DNA of 46,246 bases from Sphingobacteriales bacterium (lineage in GTDB: Bacteria > Bacteroidota > Bacteroidia > Chitinophagales > Chitinophagaceae): the NCBI GenBank assembly GCA_900299255.1, contig OMJB01000108.1, positions 1 through 46,246 of the forward strand, given 5' to 3'. Position numbers and translations under genes: made by a program. A model generated the notes under the pieces. It was not told the DNA's origin and did no database searches. It saw only the letters and a list, made by a program, of their open reading frames with translations. Positions 16,013 through 25,708 of this stretch are shown here, piece after piece; position 1 is the first letter of the stretch, and every line of letters starts with the position of its first letter.

Positions 16013-17102
16013 TGAACAGTTTTTTGTAGGTGGAAACCAGTTTTTTCTCTTCTTCCTGCCAGCAGTATACTTCGCGTGCCGCCAGGCAGTTTTGCTGCAG
16101 GCGGTTGTAATAAGTATTGTCGGTGAGCAGTTTGTTCAGTGCTGCGGCAATTGCATCTGGTGTAAGGTCAGGTACCAGGCAGGCAACCTCAAAGCGGCTG
16201 TTGACCACTTCATACTCAGCGTATTTGTTGCACAACTGCGGAACCCCGGCATGCATATAATCGAAAAAGCGGTTGGCCAGAGAGAGGCGGTTGCTTAGGC
16301 TGGTATCTTCAAACAGTGTAATGCCCACTGTGGCGCTGCGTGTATATTCGCCAAGCTGAGCCGGAGGTATGTAACCTTTAAAGATCACTTTTTCTTCCAG
16401 TCCGTGTTCTTTGGCCAGGGCAACAGCCTGCGCATAAAAATTGCCTTCCCCGCAGACAATGAGTTTTGCATCAACCTGTTTCATAGCCGGTATGAGCTGC
16501 TCAAAACACCTGCCTACATTTACCCAGCCCTGGTACAAAATGGTGCGTTCGGGTTTGGCAGGTATTTGCAGCGGTTTCAGGATGGTGGCATTGCGCACCA
16601 CACCGTAATCTACTCCATACAGTTTTTTGAAATGTGCCGCATAGCAGTCGCCAATGGTGTATCCGGTTTTGAAGTGCGGCACGCAGTGGTTGCCTATCCA
16701 AGACCACATTTTGTAAACGGAAGGCCGGGAAATAACCTCTTTGAGCTCTGTGAAAATCTCGTGGGCATCGTACACCCGCTTTTTACCAAGCAGCCGTGAG
16801 GCATAATATACCGGCAGAATGGTGTCGAGGTCTATGGCGCAGATTGCATCGGCCTTGCGGAATAACAGGAAAAAGAACAGATTGAACCAGTAATGAGCGT
16901 ACATGAGTTTGCCCTGCTCAACAATTATAGGCAGGCGAACCTGCTTAAACGGCCTGGCGGTAAGTGGCATGCTTTTTTTGCGTTTGAACCCAACAAGTGT
17001 AACGTCGTAACCTGCATCTGACAGCGATGTGCAGATGCGAATCATGCGCTGGTCGTAGTTGAGGTCGTTGGTAACTGTGCAAACGATTTTTCTGGGGGTC
17101 AT
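16002..17102 (-). CDS. Family 4 (GT1/GT4-type) glycosyltransferase
   Basis: 366 aa, GT-B fold. The N-terminal half begins KIVCTVTNDLNYDQRMIRI with a Rossmann strand and DAGYDVTLVGF; YDAHEIFTELKEVI is a feature of cytosolic GT4-like enzymes. The C-terminal half has RTILYQGWVNVGRCFEQLIPAM, the sugar-nucleotide site region VIFKGYIPPAQLGEYTRSATVGITLFEDT, and NRFFDYMHAGVPQLC in place of the usual E-x7-E region. It is a retaining transferase of unknown sugar specificity. It is the first gene of the minus-strand pair with the GT2 gene and divergent from giant repeat protein 1 (128-bp gap). Confidence 0.85.
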   Translation of the reverse strand: MTPRKIVCTVTNDLNYDQRMIRICTSLSDAGYDVTLVGFKRKKSMPLTARPFKQVRLPIIVEQGKLMYAHYWFNLFFFLLFRKADAICAIDLDTILPVYYASRLLGKKRVYDAHEIFTELKEVISRPSVYKMWSWIGNHCVPHFKTGYTIGDCYAAHFKKLYGVDYGVVRNATILKPLQIPAKPERTILYQGWVNVGRCFEQLIPAMKQVDAKLIVCGEGNFYAQAVALAKEHGLEEKVIFKGYIPPAQLGEYTRSATVGITLFEDTSLSNRLSLANRFFDYMHAGVPQLCNKYAEYEVVNSRFEVACLVPDLTPDAIAAALNKLLTDNTYYNRLQQNCLAAREVYCWQEEEKKLVSTYKKLFNEL

Positions 17103-17230
17103 TGCTGGCTGTAAAGATATACTGATAATCAGTTGGAATCCACAATGTGTGTCTAAAAAAAGCGGAGGCAGCTTAAAGATTATATCTGAAAATTGGTTAC
17201 CTTTATAGGTGTAGCATTAAATTAATTTCT

Positions 17231-20200
17231 ATGAAACCCTCTCAATCTAATTTTTCATTGCTTATGAAGAAAGCTTTACTGCTTCTGTTAATATTTCTGT
17301 ACAGTCATCTGTCATTTGGGCAGGCGCTGAGTGACTATGCTTTTACTGCCTTTAGCGGCAGTTATACTTCGCCCTCGGCTGGTTTTATCAATTCGAGTGG
17401 TGGTACCGGTTGGGGGTCTACTATTTTCGACGATTGTTATTATAATAGTATACCCATAGGATTCAATTTTGTGTACTGTGGTAATACGTACACTTCGTTA
17501 TCCGCATCACAGAATTGCTGGATTGTTCTGGGACAGACTTTCGGGACGACTGTATACAACACTTATGACTGCGATCTGTCTAATACGACCACTGGTGGTT
17601 TTGGCAACTTTAACTTGGCGAGGCCAATCATTGCAGCAATGTGGCTGGATGTGCTGGTTACAGCAAACAACGTGCGTTATGCCACTACAGGCTCTGCGCC
17701 CAATCGCGTGTTTACGATCGAATTTTATCACTGTGGTTTGTATCCTTCCTCTTCCGCAGCAGAAGATGTTGAGATCATTTTATATGAAACGACCAACATC
17801 ATAGACTTCGCTTACAAAAACATAAGTTCAGGTTCGACCGGTACTGGTCATTTTGCAATCGGTATTACAGATGGGGTAGGAGGGTTTCCAACAACAGGTA
17901 CACCCAACTACTGGTCGCTTAACGGCACCGGATCGTCGCCAACGCCAAGTATGACGACCGACTACAGGTTCCTGACTGGCCTACCGGCTACCAATCAGAT
18001 TTACAGATGGTCGCCACAATGCACAGGTACGCCTGCGGCCGGCAGCGTTTCTGCATCTGTTACTACAGGGTGTTCATCATACACTTCATTGCTTACGCTT
18101 ACAGGTGCGTCAACAGCTTTGGGTGTTACCTATCAGTGGCAGTCGTCGCCCAATAATGTTACCTGGACAAATATTGCCGGAGCTACTAATGCAACCTATA
18201 CTGCTTCTGTAACATCTAGCATGTATTATCGGTGCCTGGTTATCTGCACCAACAGCGGAATTTCATCAGCAACAGCATCGGTTTTTCTGGTGCTTAATAC
18301 GCCACCCGGTACTATAACAGGTGTAACAACGTTGTGTGCCGGAACCACATTTACGTTTACAGATCCTACATCGGGCGGTACATGGGCCAGTAGTAATCCG
18401 GCGGCAGCAACAGTTGGGTCTTCGTCCGGAGTCGTCACCGGGGTGTCTCCGGGCACCGCTACGATCAGTTATACGCTGCCTACGGGTTGTGCCGCAACCA
18501 TCAGTGTAACAGTAGTAGCCGGCCCATCGGCTATATCCGGCCCTGCATCGGTTTGTACCGGATCTACAGTAACGTTAACTGACCTTATACCCGGGGGTAC
18601 CTGGAGCAGCAGTGCCACAGGGGTAGCCACAATCGGCGCAACCACCGGGCTGGTAAGCGGGCTTACTCCGGGTGTTACAACGATTACGTATTCCATAGGC
18701 AGCTGCACAACTACGCGCTCTGAAACCGTAAATGTTTCTCCGGCTCCCATAGCAGGGCCGGCAGCAGTTTGTGTAGGCTCAGCCATAGTACTCACAGATG
18801 CAACTGCAGGTGGCACATGGAGCAGCAGCAATGTGTTTATTGCCACGGTAGGGTCTTCTACAGGCTTGGTTACAGGGGCTAGTGCAGGCACTGTAACCAT
18901 ATCCTATACTTTGCCTGGGGGCTGTTACGCTACGCTGCTGATAACGGTGAATCCGCTACCATCGGCTATAACAGGGCTGACAACAGTATGCGTGGCGCAA
19001 ACCAGTTCATTGTTCTGCTCATCCGGTGGCACATGGTCGAGCAGCAATGCCAGTATAGCCACGGTAGGGTCTTCTTCGGGTATTGTGCTGGGTGTTTCTG
19101 CGGGGCCTGTCGTTATTACATATACGTTGCCAACAGGCTGTTTTACCACCTTCCCAATGACAGTTCTGCCACCACCTGCACCCATTACCGGAAGTGCGTT
19201 GATGTGTATGGGCAGTATAGATACGCTTGCTGACGCAACGCCCGGCGGTTACTGGGCCAGCAGTAGCCCGCTTACAGTGGGAATTGATGTGGGGCTGGGT
19301 GTTGATACCGGAGTTTCTCCCGGAACGGCAGTGATTTATTATACAATAGGTACCGGGTGCTATTCAACACTTACAGTAACAGTCAATCCTCCGCCTTCTC
19401 CTATAACAGGTACTCCCTGGTCGTGCTTAGGGGCAACTACTTCTTTGTTTGGCGGCGGTGCTGGCACATGGAGTTCGGGTTCTCCGGGTATTGCAACAGT
19501 TGGTTCATCAACGGGCATTGTAACGGGTGTGGCTTCGGGTGTTGCTATTATTACTTTCACCATACCTTCCGGTTGTTTTACTACCATACCGGTTACCATT
19601 AATCCACTGCCTGCGCCAATTGCAGGTACCCATGCACTTTGTGTGGGGCTTACCACTACTTTAACTGATGCTGTGCCGGGTGGTACCTGGAGTACCAGCA
19701 ATGCACTTATAGCCACGGTTGGTTCGCTCTCAGGAGTTGTGACGGCTGTGGGGCCTGGTGTAGCAACCATCTACTATACTTTACCGGGAGGGTGCAGTGG
19801 CGCGCCCGGTTCGTTTACTGTATCAGTAAATACATCTCCGGCACCCATCACTGGTTCGTTTCAGGTGTGCCAGGGCTCCAATACAACGCTGTTTGACATT
19901 ACGGGCGGCGGCACATGGAGCAGTAGTGTACCGGCTATTGCACCTATAACAAGCGGTGGTGTAGTAACCGGGCTTACTGCCGGAATTTCAACTATAACTT
20001 ATTCGCTGGGGGCAGGTTGTTACTCAACACAGGTAATCACTGTGAATCCGTTGCCGGGTAGCATATCCGGGCCAGGAGTGGTATGCGCTGGTTCGAGTAT
20101 TACTCTTACATGCACAGGCGGGGGCGCATGGAGCAGCAGCACTACGACGGTAGCAACTGTTGGTTCGGTAACGGGCATTGTGTCAGGTGTTTCCGCAGGT

Positions 20201-23200
20201 ACGACAACTATTTCATACACGCTGGGCACCACCTGCTATAAAACAAAAGTGATTACGGTAAATCCGCTGCCTGCGCCAATATCGGGTGGCTTGCAGATTT
20301 GCCAGGGGGCAACAACAACATTGATAGATGCCACGCCGGGCGGTACTTGGGGGAGTTCATCGCTGCCCATAGCCACAGTTGGATCTGCATCGGGCGTTGT
20401 GACGGGTGTTGCGGGAGGTACTTCAACAATGACCTACATAATAGGTACTGGGTGCTATGTAACCGCCGTTGTAACCGTTAATCCGTTGCCACCTTTGTGT
20501 AATGTAACCGGAGGCGGTAATTATTGTGCCGGTGGCATGGGCCTGCATGTGGGGCTGAGCTGCTCATCGGTAGGTGTAAATTACCAGTTGTATAATGGGG
20601 CGTTCCCTGTGGGTGTACCTATAGCAGGTACCGGTGGTTCGCTTGACTTTGGTTTGATCACAGGAAGTGGTACCTACACAGTTGTTGCAACAAATGCAAT
20701 AACCGGCTGTAGCAGAACCATGACCGGCAGCGCAGTGATAACGATTAATCCATTACCGGCGGCCATTGGTGGACCGTCTGCAGTATGTGTGGGGTCTAGT
20801 ATTACAGTTACTGACCCAACACCGGGCGGCACCTGGACAAGCAGTGCAACGGGGATAGCCACTATTGGCGCTACTACCGGTGTTGTAAACGGACTGGCTA
20901 CAGGCACAACAAATATTACATATACCCTTACAACAACCGGCTGCCAGATAAGCAAGAATATTACTGTCAGTGCCACGCCATCAGCTATAAGCGGCGGATC
21001 AACTGCATGTACTTTGTCAACACTAACGCTTACAGATGCAGTGCCCGGTGGTGTATGGACGAGCAGTTCCACATCAGTGGCACTGATAGGCTCACTCACC
21101 GGTGTGCTTACGGGGGTTATCTCTGGCACCACTACGGTTACTTACTCACTGGGAACGGGCTGCACCGTAACAAAAAATATTACCGTTAACCCCAGTCCCG
21201 CACCAATAGGCGGAACCCCTCAGGTATGTGTTGGGTTCACTACTTTGCTTACGGAAGCCACATCGGGCGGCACATGGAGCAGCAGTGCACCGCTGACAGG
21301 AACGGTGAGTACCACGGGTACTGTAGGCGGGATCGCCGCAGGTACTACCGTTGTGAAGTACATGCTACCCACAGGTTGTTATTCTGATGTGGTGGTTACT
21401 GTCAATCCTTTACCGTCTGCAATTGTGGGGCCATTTACAGTTTGTGTGAACAGCACTACTACGCTTACTGATACTGTTACCGGTGGTGCCTGGACCAGTG
21501 CCAGCCCTGGTATAGCAGTAATAGGCGGTGCATCTGGAACGGTAACCGGCATGTCTGCCGGCACTGCGCTGATTACTTATTCACTGGGTAGTGGTTGCAC
21601 AACCACAGCAAGAGTTACTGTAAATCCGCTGCCTGCAGTTATAACCGGCACTGCGCAAGTATGTGTAGGGCTGACAACAACACTGAGCGATATAACGCCC
21701 GGTGGTGCATGGAGCACCAGCACGCCTGCTACGGGTACGGTCTCGGGTGGTGGTATTGTTACCGGTATTGCTCCGGGTATTGATTCGGTATTTTATACTT
21801 TGCCTGCAACAGGCTGTGCGGCAGTAAAGCTGGTTACAATTAATCCGTTGCCATTGCCTATTGCAGGGCTGGTAAGTGTATGTGTGGGGCAGAGTGCACC
21901 GCTTACTGATCCGACACCGGGTGGTACGTGGAGCAGTGCCAGCCCCGGTATTGCTTCCGTTGGTGCCACCACAGGTATTGTTACCGGTAACGCAACGGGC
22001 AATACAACAATTACATATACCGCAGGTGGCTGCTGGGTAACCAATACCGTTACGGTAGTGTCGTCTCCATCACCAATTACCGGCCCATCCAGCGTATGTA
22101 TGGGTAACAACATTACTCTGTCAAATGCTACTCCGGGAGGTGTTTGGAGTTCAGGTAGTTCTGTGGTTGGGGCGATTGGGTCCGGTACAGGGGTGGTTAC
22201 CGGTATGTCTTCGGGAACTGCAATAATCTCTTATACCCTGGGTTCTACGGGCTGTGTGGCAGTAGTGCCCGTGGTAGTAAATCCGGTTGCGCCTATCGTG
22301 GGGCCTGCATCTGTGTGTGTAGGCCAAACCGCTTACTATACTGATACGGCTTCGGGCGGCACCTGGAGCTCAGGTAATCCTCTTATTGCAACAATTGTAC
22401 CTTCCAGCGGCTTGCTTACCGGTGTATCTGCAGCAATGGTTATTATTTCCTATACCATGCCTACAACATGCTATGCCACTAAGTTAATCACTGTAACACC
22501 AATACCGCCTGCAATAACAGGTGTAACGCAGGTATGTGCAGGCAACACTACTACTTTATACAATTCACTGCCGGGCGGCACATGGAGCAGCAGCAACCCT
22601 TCAATTGCATCTATTGATCCGTTTGGTGTTGTATCGGGCATAATTTCAGGGGTGGTTACTATTTCTTATACCTCGGCTACAACAGGCTGCCCGGTGACTA
22701 CTACCGTTACTGTGAATGGACTGCCTGCACCTATCAGTGGCCCAGGAAATATTTGTGTTGGCAACACTGCACTTTATGCCAGCAGCACGCCGGGCGGCAC
22801 ATGGAGCAGCAGTAATACCCTGATTGCCTCCATATTGCCTGCTTCCGGGCTTGCCGGAGGTATTGCACCGGGTACAGCCAATATTATTTATACATTACCA
22901 ACTGGATGCAGTGCTCAGAAGCCAATTACTGTCAATGCAATCCCATCAGGTATTACCGGATCTCCAGTTTTATGTGTTGGCTCCACAACTTCACTCAGTA
23001 ACCCAGCGCCCGGTGGTACATGGAGCAGCACAGGAACTTTTGTTGCCACAGTAGATCCTGCAACGGGTGTAGTAACAGGTGTTCATGCCGGAACTACGAC
23101 TATTTCTTATTTGCTGGGTGCCGGATGTGCTGCTTCTATAGTGGTGACAGTAAACCCACTTCCGGGGCCAATAACCGGTAGTCCGAACGTATGCGTGGGC

Positions 23201-25612
23201 GGAACGACAACTCTAAGCATTGCAACTGTTGGCGGCATCTGGTCAACCAGCGATCCTACAGTAGCAACTGTTGATAGTTCAACGGGTGTAGTTACCGGTG
23301 TAGGGGCGGGCTCGGTTACAATATTCTATACAACGGGTTCAGGATGTACTGTTTCCATAACAGTACTGGTTAATGCCGGTCCTGCGGCTATTTCAGGCAG
23401 CCCCGATGTTTGTATCGGACAGACTACCAGTTTAAGCGATGTAACTCCGGGTGGTACATGGAGCAGCGGATCAACTGCGGTTGCTCCGGTTGATGCTTTT
23501 GGAGTAGTGACCGGCTTGTCGCTGGGCACAGCGGTTATTTCGTATACAATGACAGGAACTACGGGGTGCAGCGCTACAATTACAGTAACCGTACATCCGC
23601 TTCCCGGAGCAATAATCGGAAGTGCCAATGTGTGTGCCGGATCAACAACAACATTGTCAAATTCTGTGCCCGGCGGCACATGGAGCAGCAGCAATCCCGG
23701 CATAGCAACTGTGAGCGGCATTGGTGTTGTAACCGGTGTAGCATCTGGTTTTGTTACTATAACGTATACATTGGGTGTAACCTGTTTTGTTACATTGAAC
23801 ATGGTTGTTAATCCAATACCTCTGCCTATTGTTGGCCCGGCTTCAGTTTGCGAATCACAGACGATCAGTTTGCTGAGTGCAACAATTGGCGGCACATGGA
23901 GCAGCACTGATACAACGCATGCAACAATTGGTGCCTCAACCGGGGTGGTTACGGGCGTTACAGCAGGCACAACCCTGATCAGCTATACCAATGGTTTTGG
24001 TTGTGCGGCAACCTATCCGGTAACGGTTAATCAGATGCCTTCACCTATTATTGGCTCTGCAAATACCTGCCTCGGTGGCACCTCGGTGCTCAGCGATACA
24101 GCTGCCGGTGGTGTTTGGACCAGCTCCAACTCAGCAATTGCAACTATTGGATTATCATCAGGCGTAGTGCGGGGTGTTAGCCTTGGAACAGTTACTATTA
24201 CCTATCAGCTGCCAGCAGGGTGCATGGTAACTAAAGTTATTAATGTATATCCACCGCCATCGGTGTTTACTGTAACAGGTGGAGGCAACCATTGCGATGG
24301 TGATACCGGTGTTCATATATATCTTTCTGGTTCTGCGGTAGGCGTAAATTATATGCTGTATAACGCATCTACTGCCGTTGGCGCTTTTGCAGGTACCGGT
24401 TCACTGCTCGATTTTGGGCTACATACTGTGGCTGGTACTTACAATGTTGTTGGTACCAGCACTGCTACAGGCTGTAGTGTTAATATGAGCGGAACAGCTT
24501 TGATTTCTATTACACGGACAGTATTGCCTGTTGTAGCTATGAATATTACACCTAATGATACGGTTTGCGCCGGTGCTTCAGTTTTGTTTACTCCGGTAGC
24601 TGTAAATGGTGGGTCTGCGCCGGTATATCAGTGGAGTGTGAACGGGTTCCCGGTTTCGCTATCTGGTGCATACAGTTTTATACCTGCCGACGGAGATGTG
24701 GTTAGTGTTGCTATGACCAGCAACGCCCGTTGTCCGGTACCTGCTACAGTAACAAGGTCTGTAACCATGACGGTTCTGCCATTTGGCACACCAACTGTTG
24801 ATGTGGCACTCAGCCCTAATGATACAGTTTGCAGAGGAACCACAGTAACAGCGAGTGGCGTTACAGCTTTTGGTGGCCCGTCGCCACTGTATATGTGGTA
24901 CAAGAATGGCACCTTGATACCGGGCGCCAGCGGGCCCACCTATTCATTTGTGCCTGTTAATGGAGACCAGTTGTTTGCCGTAATGTATAGCAACTATATG
25001 TGCAGGCTGTCGAACGTAGATACAAGTGCGAGTGTGAAAGAAACGGTAGTAGATCAGGTTCTGCCAACTGTTACTATGACCGCCTCGCCTGGTACTACCA
25101 TTGGCAGAGGGCAGTTTGATACGTTGAGTGTGTCTGTTGTAAATGCCGTTGGCCCCACCTATCAGTGGCTGATCAATGGTATACCTGTGCCGGGAGCTAC
25201 TAATGCTGTTTTTGTGAGCAATACGTTTAGTCTCACCAGCGATGACTCAGTAAGTTGCCAGGTTACCAGCAATGGAATATGTGCAGTTACAACGCATGCA
25301 TGGGTATATATACATGCAACCGCAGAAGGTGTAACTAGCAATAGTCTGGCTGAAAACGGAATTGTTGTCGTTCCCAATCCAAGTCGTGGTGTTGTAACCA
25401 TCAAAGGTTGGGTGGGTGTTGCCAGCCATGATGTAGCACTGGAAATTACGGATGTGCTGGGCCAGATTGTTTACCGTGGTTCAATGACAGCGAACGGAGG
25501 AAGGCTGGATGAATCACTGACACTCAGCAACACACTGGCAAATGGTATGTATCTGCTCTCTGTGCGTACAGATGCCTTCAGTAAGGTGTTTAATCTGGTA
25601 TTGGAGAGATAA
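17231..25612 (+). CDS. Giant repeat protein 1: 26 BIG2-like repeats, T9SS type A sorting domain
   Basis: 2793 aa. The signal peptide is best read from M12 (ATG 17264: MKKALLLLLIFLYSHLSFGQ); the upstream ATG adds 11 residues. Residues ~32-265 form a beta-rich domain (PIGFNFVYCGNTYT...), then an Ig-like domain to ~355. Ten repeats of ~72 aa cover ~358-1083, an interrupting module (VTGGGNYCAGGMGLHV) ~1083-1173, sixteen more repeats ~1175-2344, and a second copy of the module (VTGGGNHCDGDTGVHI) ~2344-2430. Three further Ig-like domains and a type A T9SS domain (VVVPNPSRGVVTIKGW...FNLVLER) finish it. Each repeat follows ITG..VC.G.TTTL.....GGTWSSSN..IATV...TGVVTG...GT..I.YT...GC, with two cysteines that could form a disulfide. 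Probably a surface fibre or adhesin; ligand unknown. Confidence 0.9.
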   Translation: MKPSQSNFSLLMKKALLLLLIFLYSHLSFGQALSDYAFTAFSGSYTSPSAGFINSSGGTGWGSTIFDDCYYNSIPIGFNFVYCGNTYTSLSASQNCWIVLGQTFGTTVYNTYDCDLSNTTTGGFGNFNLARPIIAAMWLDVLVTANNVRYATTGSAPNRVFTIEFYHCGLYPSSSAAEDVEIILYETTNIIDFAYKNISSGSTGTGHFAIGITDGVGGFPTTGTPNYWSLNGTGSSPTPSMTTDYRFLTGLPATNQIYRWSPQCTGTPAAGSVSASVTTGCSSYTSLLTLTGASTALGVTYQWQSSPNNVTWTNIAGATNATYTASVTSSMYYRCLVICTNSGISSATASVFLVLNTPPGTITGVTTLCAGTTFTFTDPTSGGTWASSNPAAATVGSSSGVVTGVSPGTATISYTLPTGCAATISVTVVAGPSAISGPASVCTGSTVTLTDLIPGGTWSSSATGVATIGATTGLVSGLTPGVTTITYSIGSCTTTRSETVNVSPAPIAGPAAVCVGSAIVLTDATAGGTWSSSNVFIATVGSSTGLVTGASAGTVTISYTLPGGCYATLLITVNPLPSAITGLTTVCVAQTSSLFCSSGGTWSSSNASIATVGSSSGIVLGVSAGPVVITYTLPTGCFTTFPMTVLPPPAPITGSALMCMGSIDTLADATPGGYWASSSPLTVGIDVGLGVDTGVSPGTAVIYYTIGTGCYSTLTVTVNPPPSPITGTPWSCLGATTSLFGGGAGTWSSGSPGIATVGSSTGIVTGVASGVAIITFTIPSGCFTTIPVTINPLPAPIAGTHALCVGLTTTLTDAVPGGTWSTSNALIATVGSLSGVVTAVGPGVATIYYTLPGGCSGAPGSFTVSVNTSPAPITGSFQVCQGSNTTLFDITGGGTWSSSVPAIAPITSGGVVTGLTAGISTITYSLGAGCYSTQVITVNPLPGSISGPGVVCAGSSITLTCTGGGAWSSSTTTVATVGSVTGIVSGVSAGTTTISYTLGTTCYKTKVITVNPLPAPISGGLQICQGATTTLIDATPGGTWGSSSLPIATVGSASGVVTGVAGGTSTMTYIIGTGCYVTAVVTVNPLPPLCNVTGGGNYCAGGMGLHVGLSCSSVGVNYQLYNGAFPVGVPIAGTGGSLDFGLITGSGTYTVVATNAITGCSRTMTGSAVITINPLPAAIGGPSAVCVGSSITVTDPTPGGTWTSSATGIATIGATTGVVNGLATGTTNITYTLTTTGCQISKNITVSATPSAISGGSTACTLSTLTLTDAVPGGVWTSSSTSVALIGSLTGVLTGVISGTTTVTYSLGTGCTVTKNITVNPSPAPIGGTPQVCVGFTTLLTEATSGGTWSSSAPLTGTVSTTGTVGGIAAGTTVVKYMLPTGCYSDVVVTVNPLPSAIVGPFTVCVNSTTTLTDTVTGGAWTSASPGIAVIGGASGTVTGMSAGTALITYSLGSGCTTTARVTVNPLPAVITGTAQVCVGLTTTLSDITPGGAWSTSTPATGTVSGGGIVTGIAPGIDSVFYTLPATGCAAVKLVTINPLPLPIAGLVSVCVGQSAPLTDPTPGGTWSSASPGIASVGATTGIVTGNATGNTTITYTAGGCWVTNTVTVVSSPSPITGPSSVCMGNNITLSNATPGGVWSSGSSVVGAIGSGTGVVTGMSSGTAIISYTLGSTGCVAVVPVVVNPVAPIVGPASVCVGQTAYYTDTASGGTWSSGNPLIATIVPSSGLLTGVSAAMVIISYTMPTTCYATKLITVTPIPPAITGVTQVCAGNTTTLYNSLPGGTWSSSNPSIASIDPFGVVSGIISGVVTISYTSATTGCPVTTTVTVNGLPAPISGPGNICVGNTALYASSTPGGTWSSSNTLIASILPASGLAGGIAPGTANIIYTLPTGCSAQKPITVNAIPSGITGSPVLCVGSTTSLSNPAPGGTWSSTGTFVATVDPATGVVTGVHAGTTTISYLLGAGCAASIVVTVNPLPGPITGSPNVCVGGTTTLSIATVGGIWSTSDPTVATVDSSTGVVTGVGAGSVTIFYTTGSGCTVSITVLVNAGPAAISGSPDVCIGQTTSLSDVTPGGTWSSGSTAVAPVDAFGVVTGLSLGTAVISYTMTGTTGCSATITVTVHPLPGAIIGSANVCAGSTTTLSNSVPGGTWSSSNPGIATVSGIGVVTGVASGFVTITYTLGVTCFVTLNMVVNPIPLPIVGPASVCESQTISLLSATIGGTWSSTDTTHATIGASTGVVTGVTAGTTLISYTNGFGCAATYPVTVNQMPSPIIGSANTCLGGTSVLSDTAAGGVWTSSNSAIATIGLSSGVVRGVSLGTVTITYQLPAGCMVTKVINVYPPPSVFTVTGGGNHCDGDTGVHIYLSGSAVGVNYMLYNASTAVGAFAGTGSLLDFGLHTVAGTYNVVGTSTATGCSVNMSGTALISITRTVLPVVAMNITPNDTVCAGASVLFTPVAVNGGSAPVYQWSVNGFPVSLSGAYSFIPADGDVVSVAMTSNARCPVPATVTRSVTMTVLPFGTPTVDVALSPNDTVCRGTTVTASGVTAFGGPSPLYMWYKNGTLIPGASGPTYSFVPVNGDQLFAVMYSNYMCRLSNVDTSASVKETVVDQVLPTVTMTASPGTTIGRGQFDTLSVSVVNAVGPTYQWLINGIPVPGATNAVFVSNTFSLTSDDSVSCQVTSNGICAVTTHAWVYIHATAEGVTSNSLAENGIVVVPNPSRGVVTIKGWVGVASHDVALEITDVLGQIVYRGSMTANGGRLDESLTLSNTLANGMYLLSVRTDAFSKVFNLVLER
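18304..24265 (+). repeat. 26-unit coding repeat array (about 219 bp per unit) with one internal spacer module
   Basis: Units 1-10 lie at ~18304-20480 and units 11-26 at ~20755-24265. The core encoding GGTWSSSN is conserved at DNA level in many units (for example ggcggcacatggagcagcag recurs), while the rest differs between units. The spacer module between the blocks is at ~20480-20750. Confidence 0.85.
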
Positions 25613-25708
25613 GCATGGGTTTATGCAGTGATTAAAAAATCAAATGGACATGGCAGGTTACCGTTGTGCTAAGCAGTTGCAGATACACAGGTAACCCATG
25701 AATGATTG

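Noticed and set aside
25650-25698. Inverted pair ggttacc/ggtaacc between giant 1 and the GH2 gene as a terminator
   Set aside because: 7-bp arms with a loop of about 30 nt and no T tract; too weak to report as a terminator.
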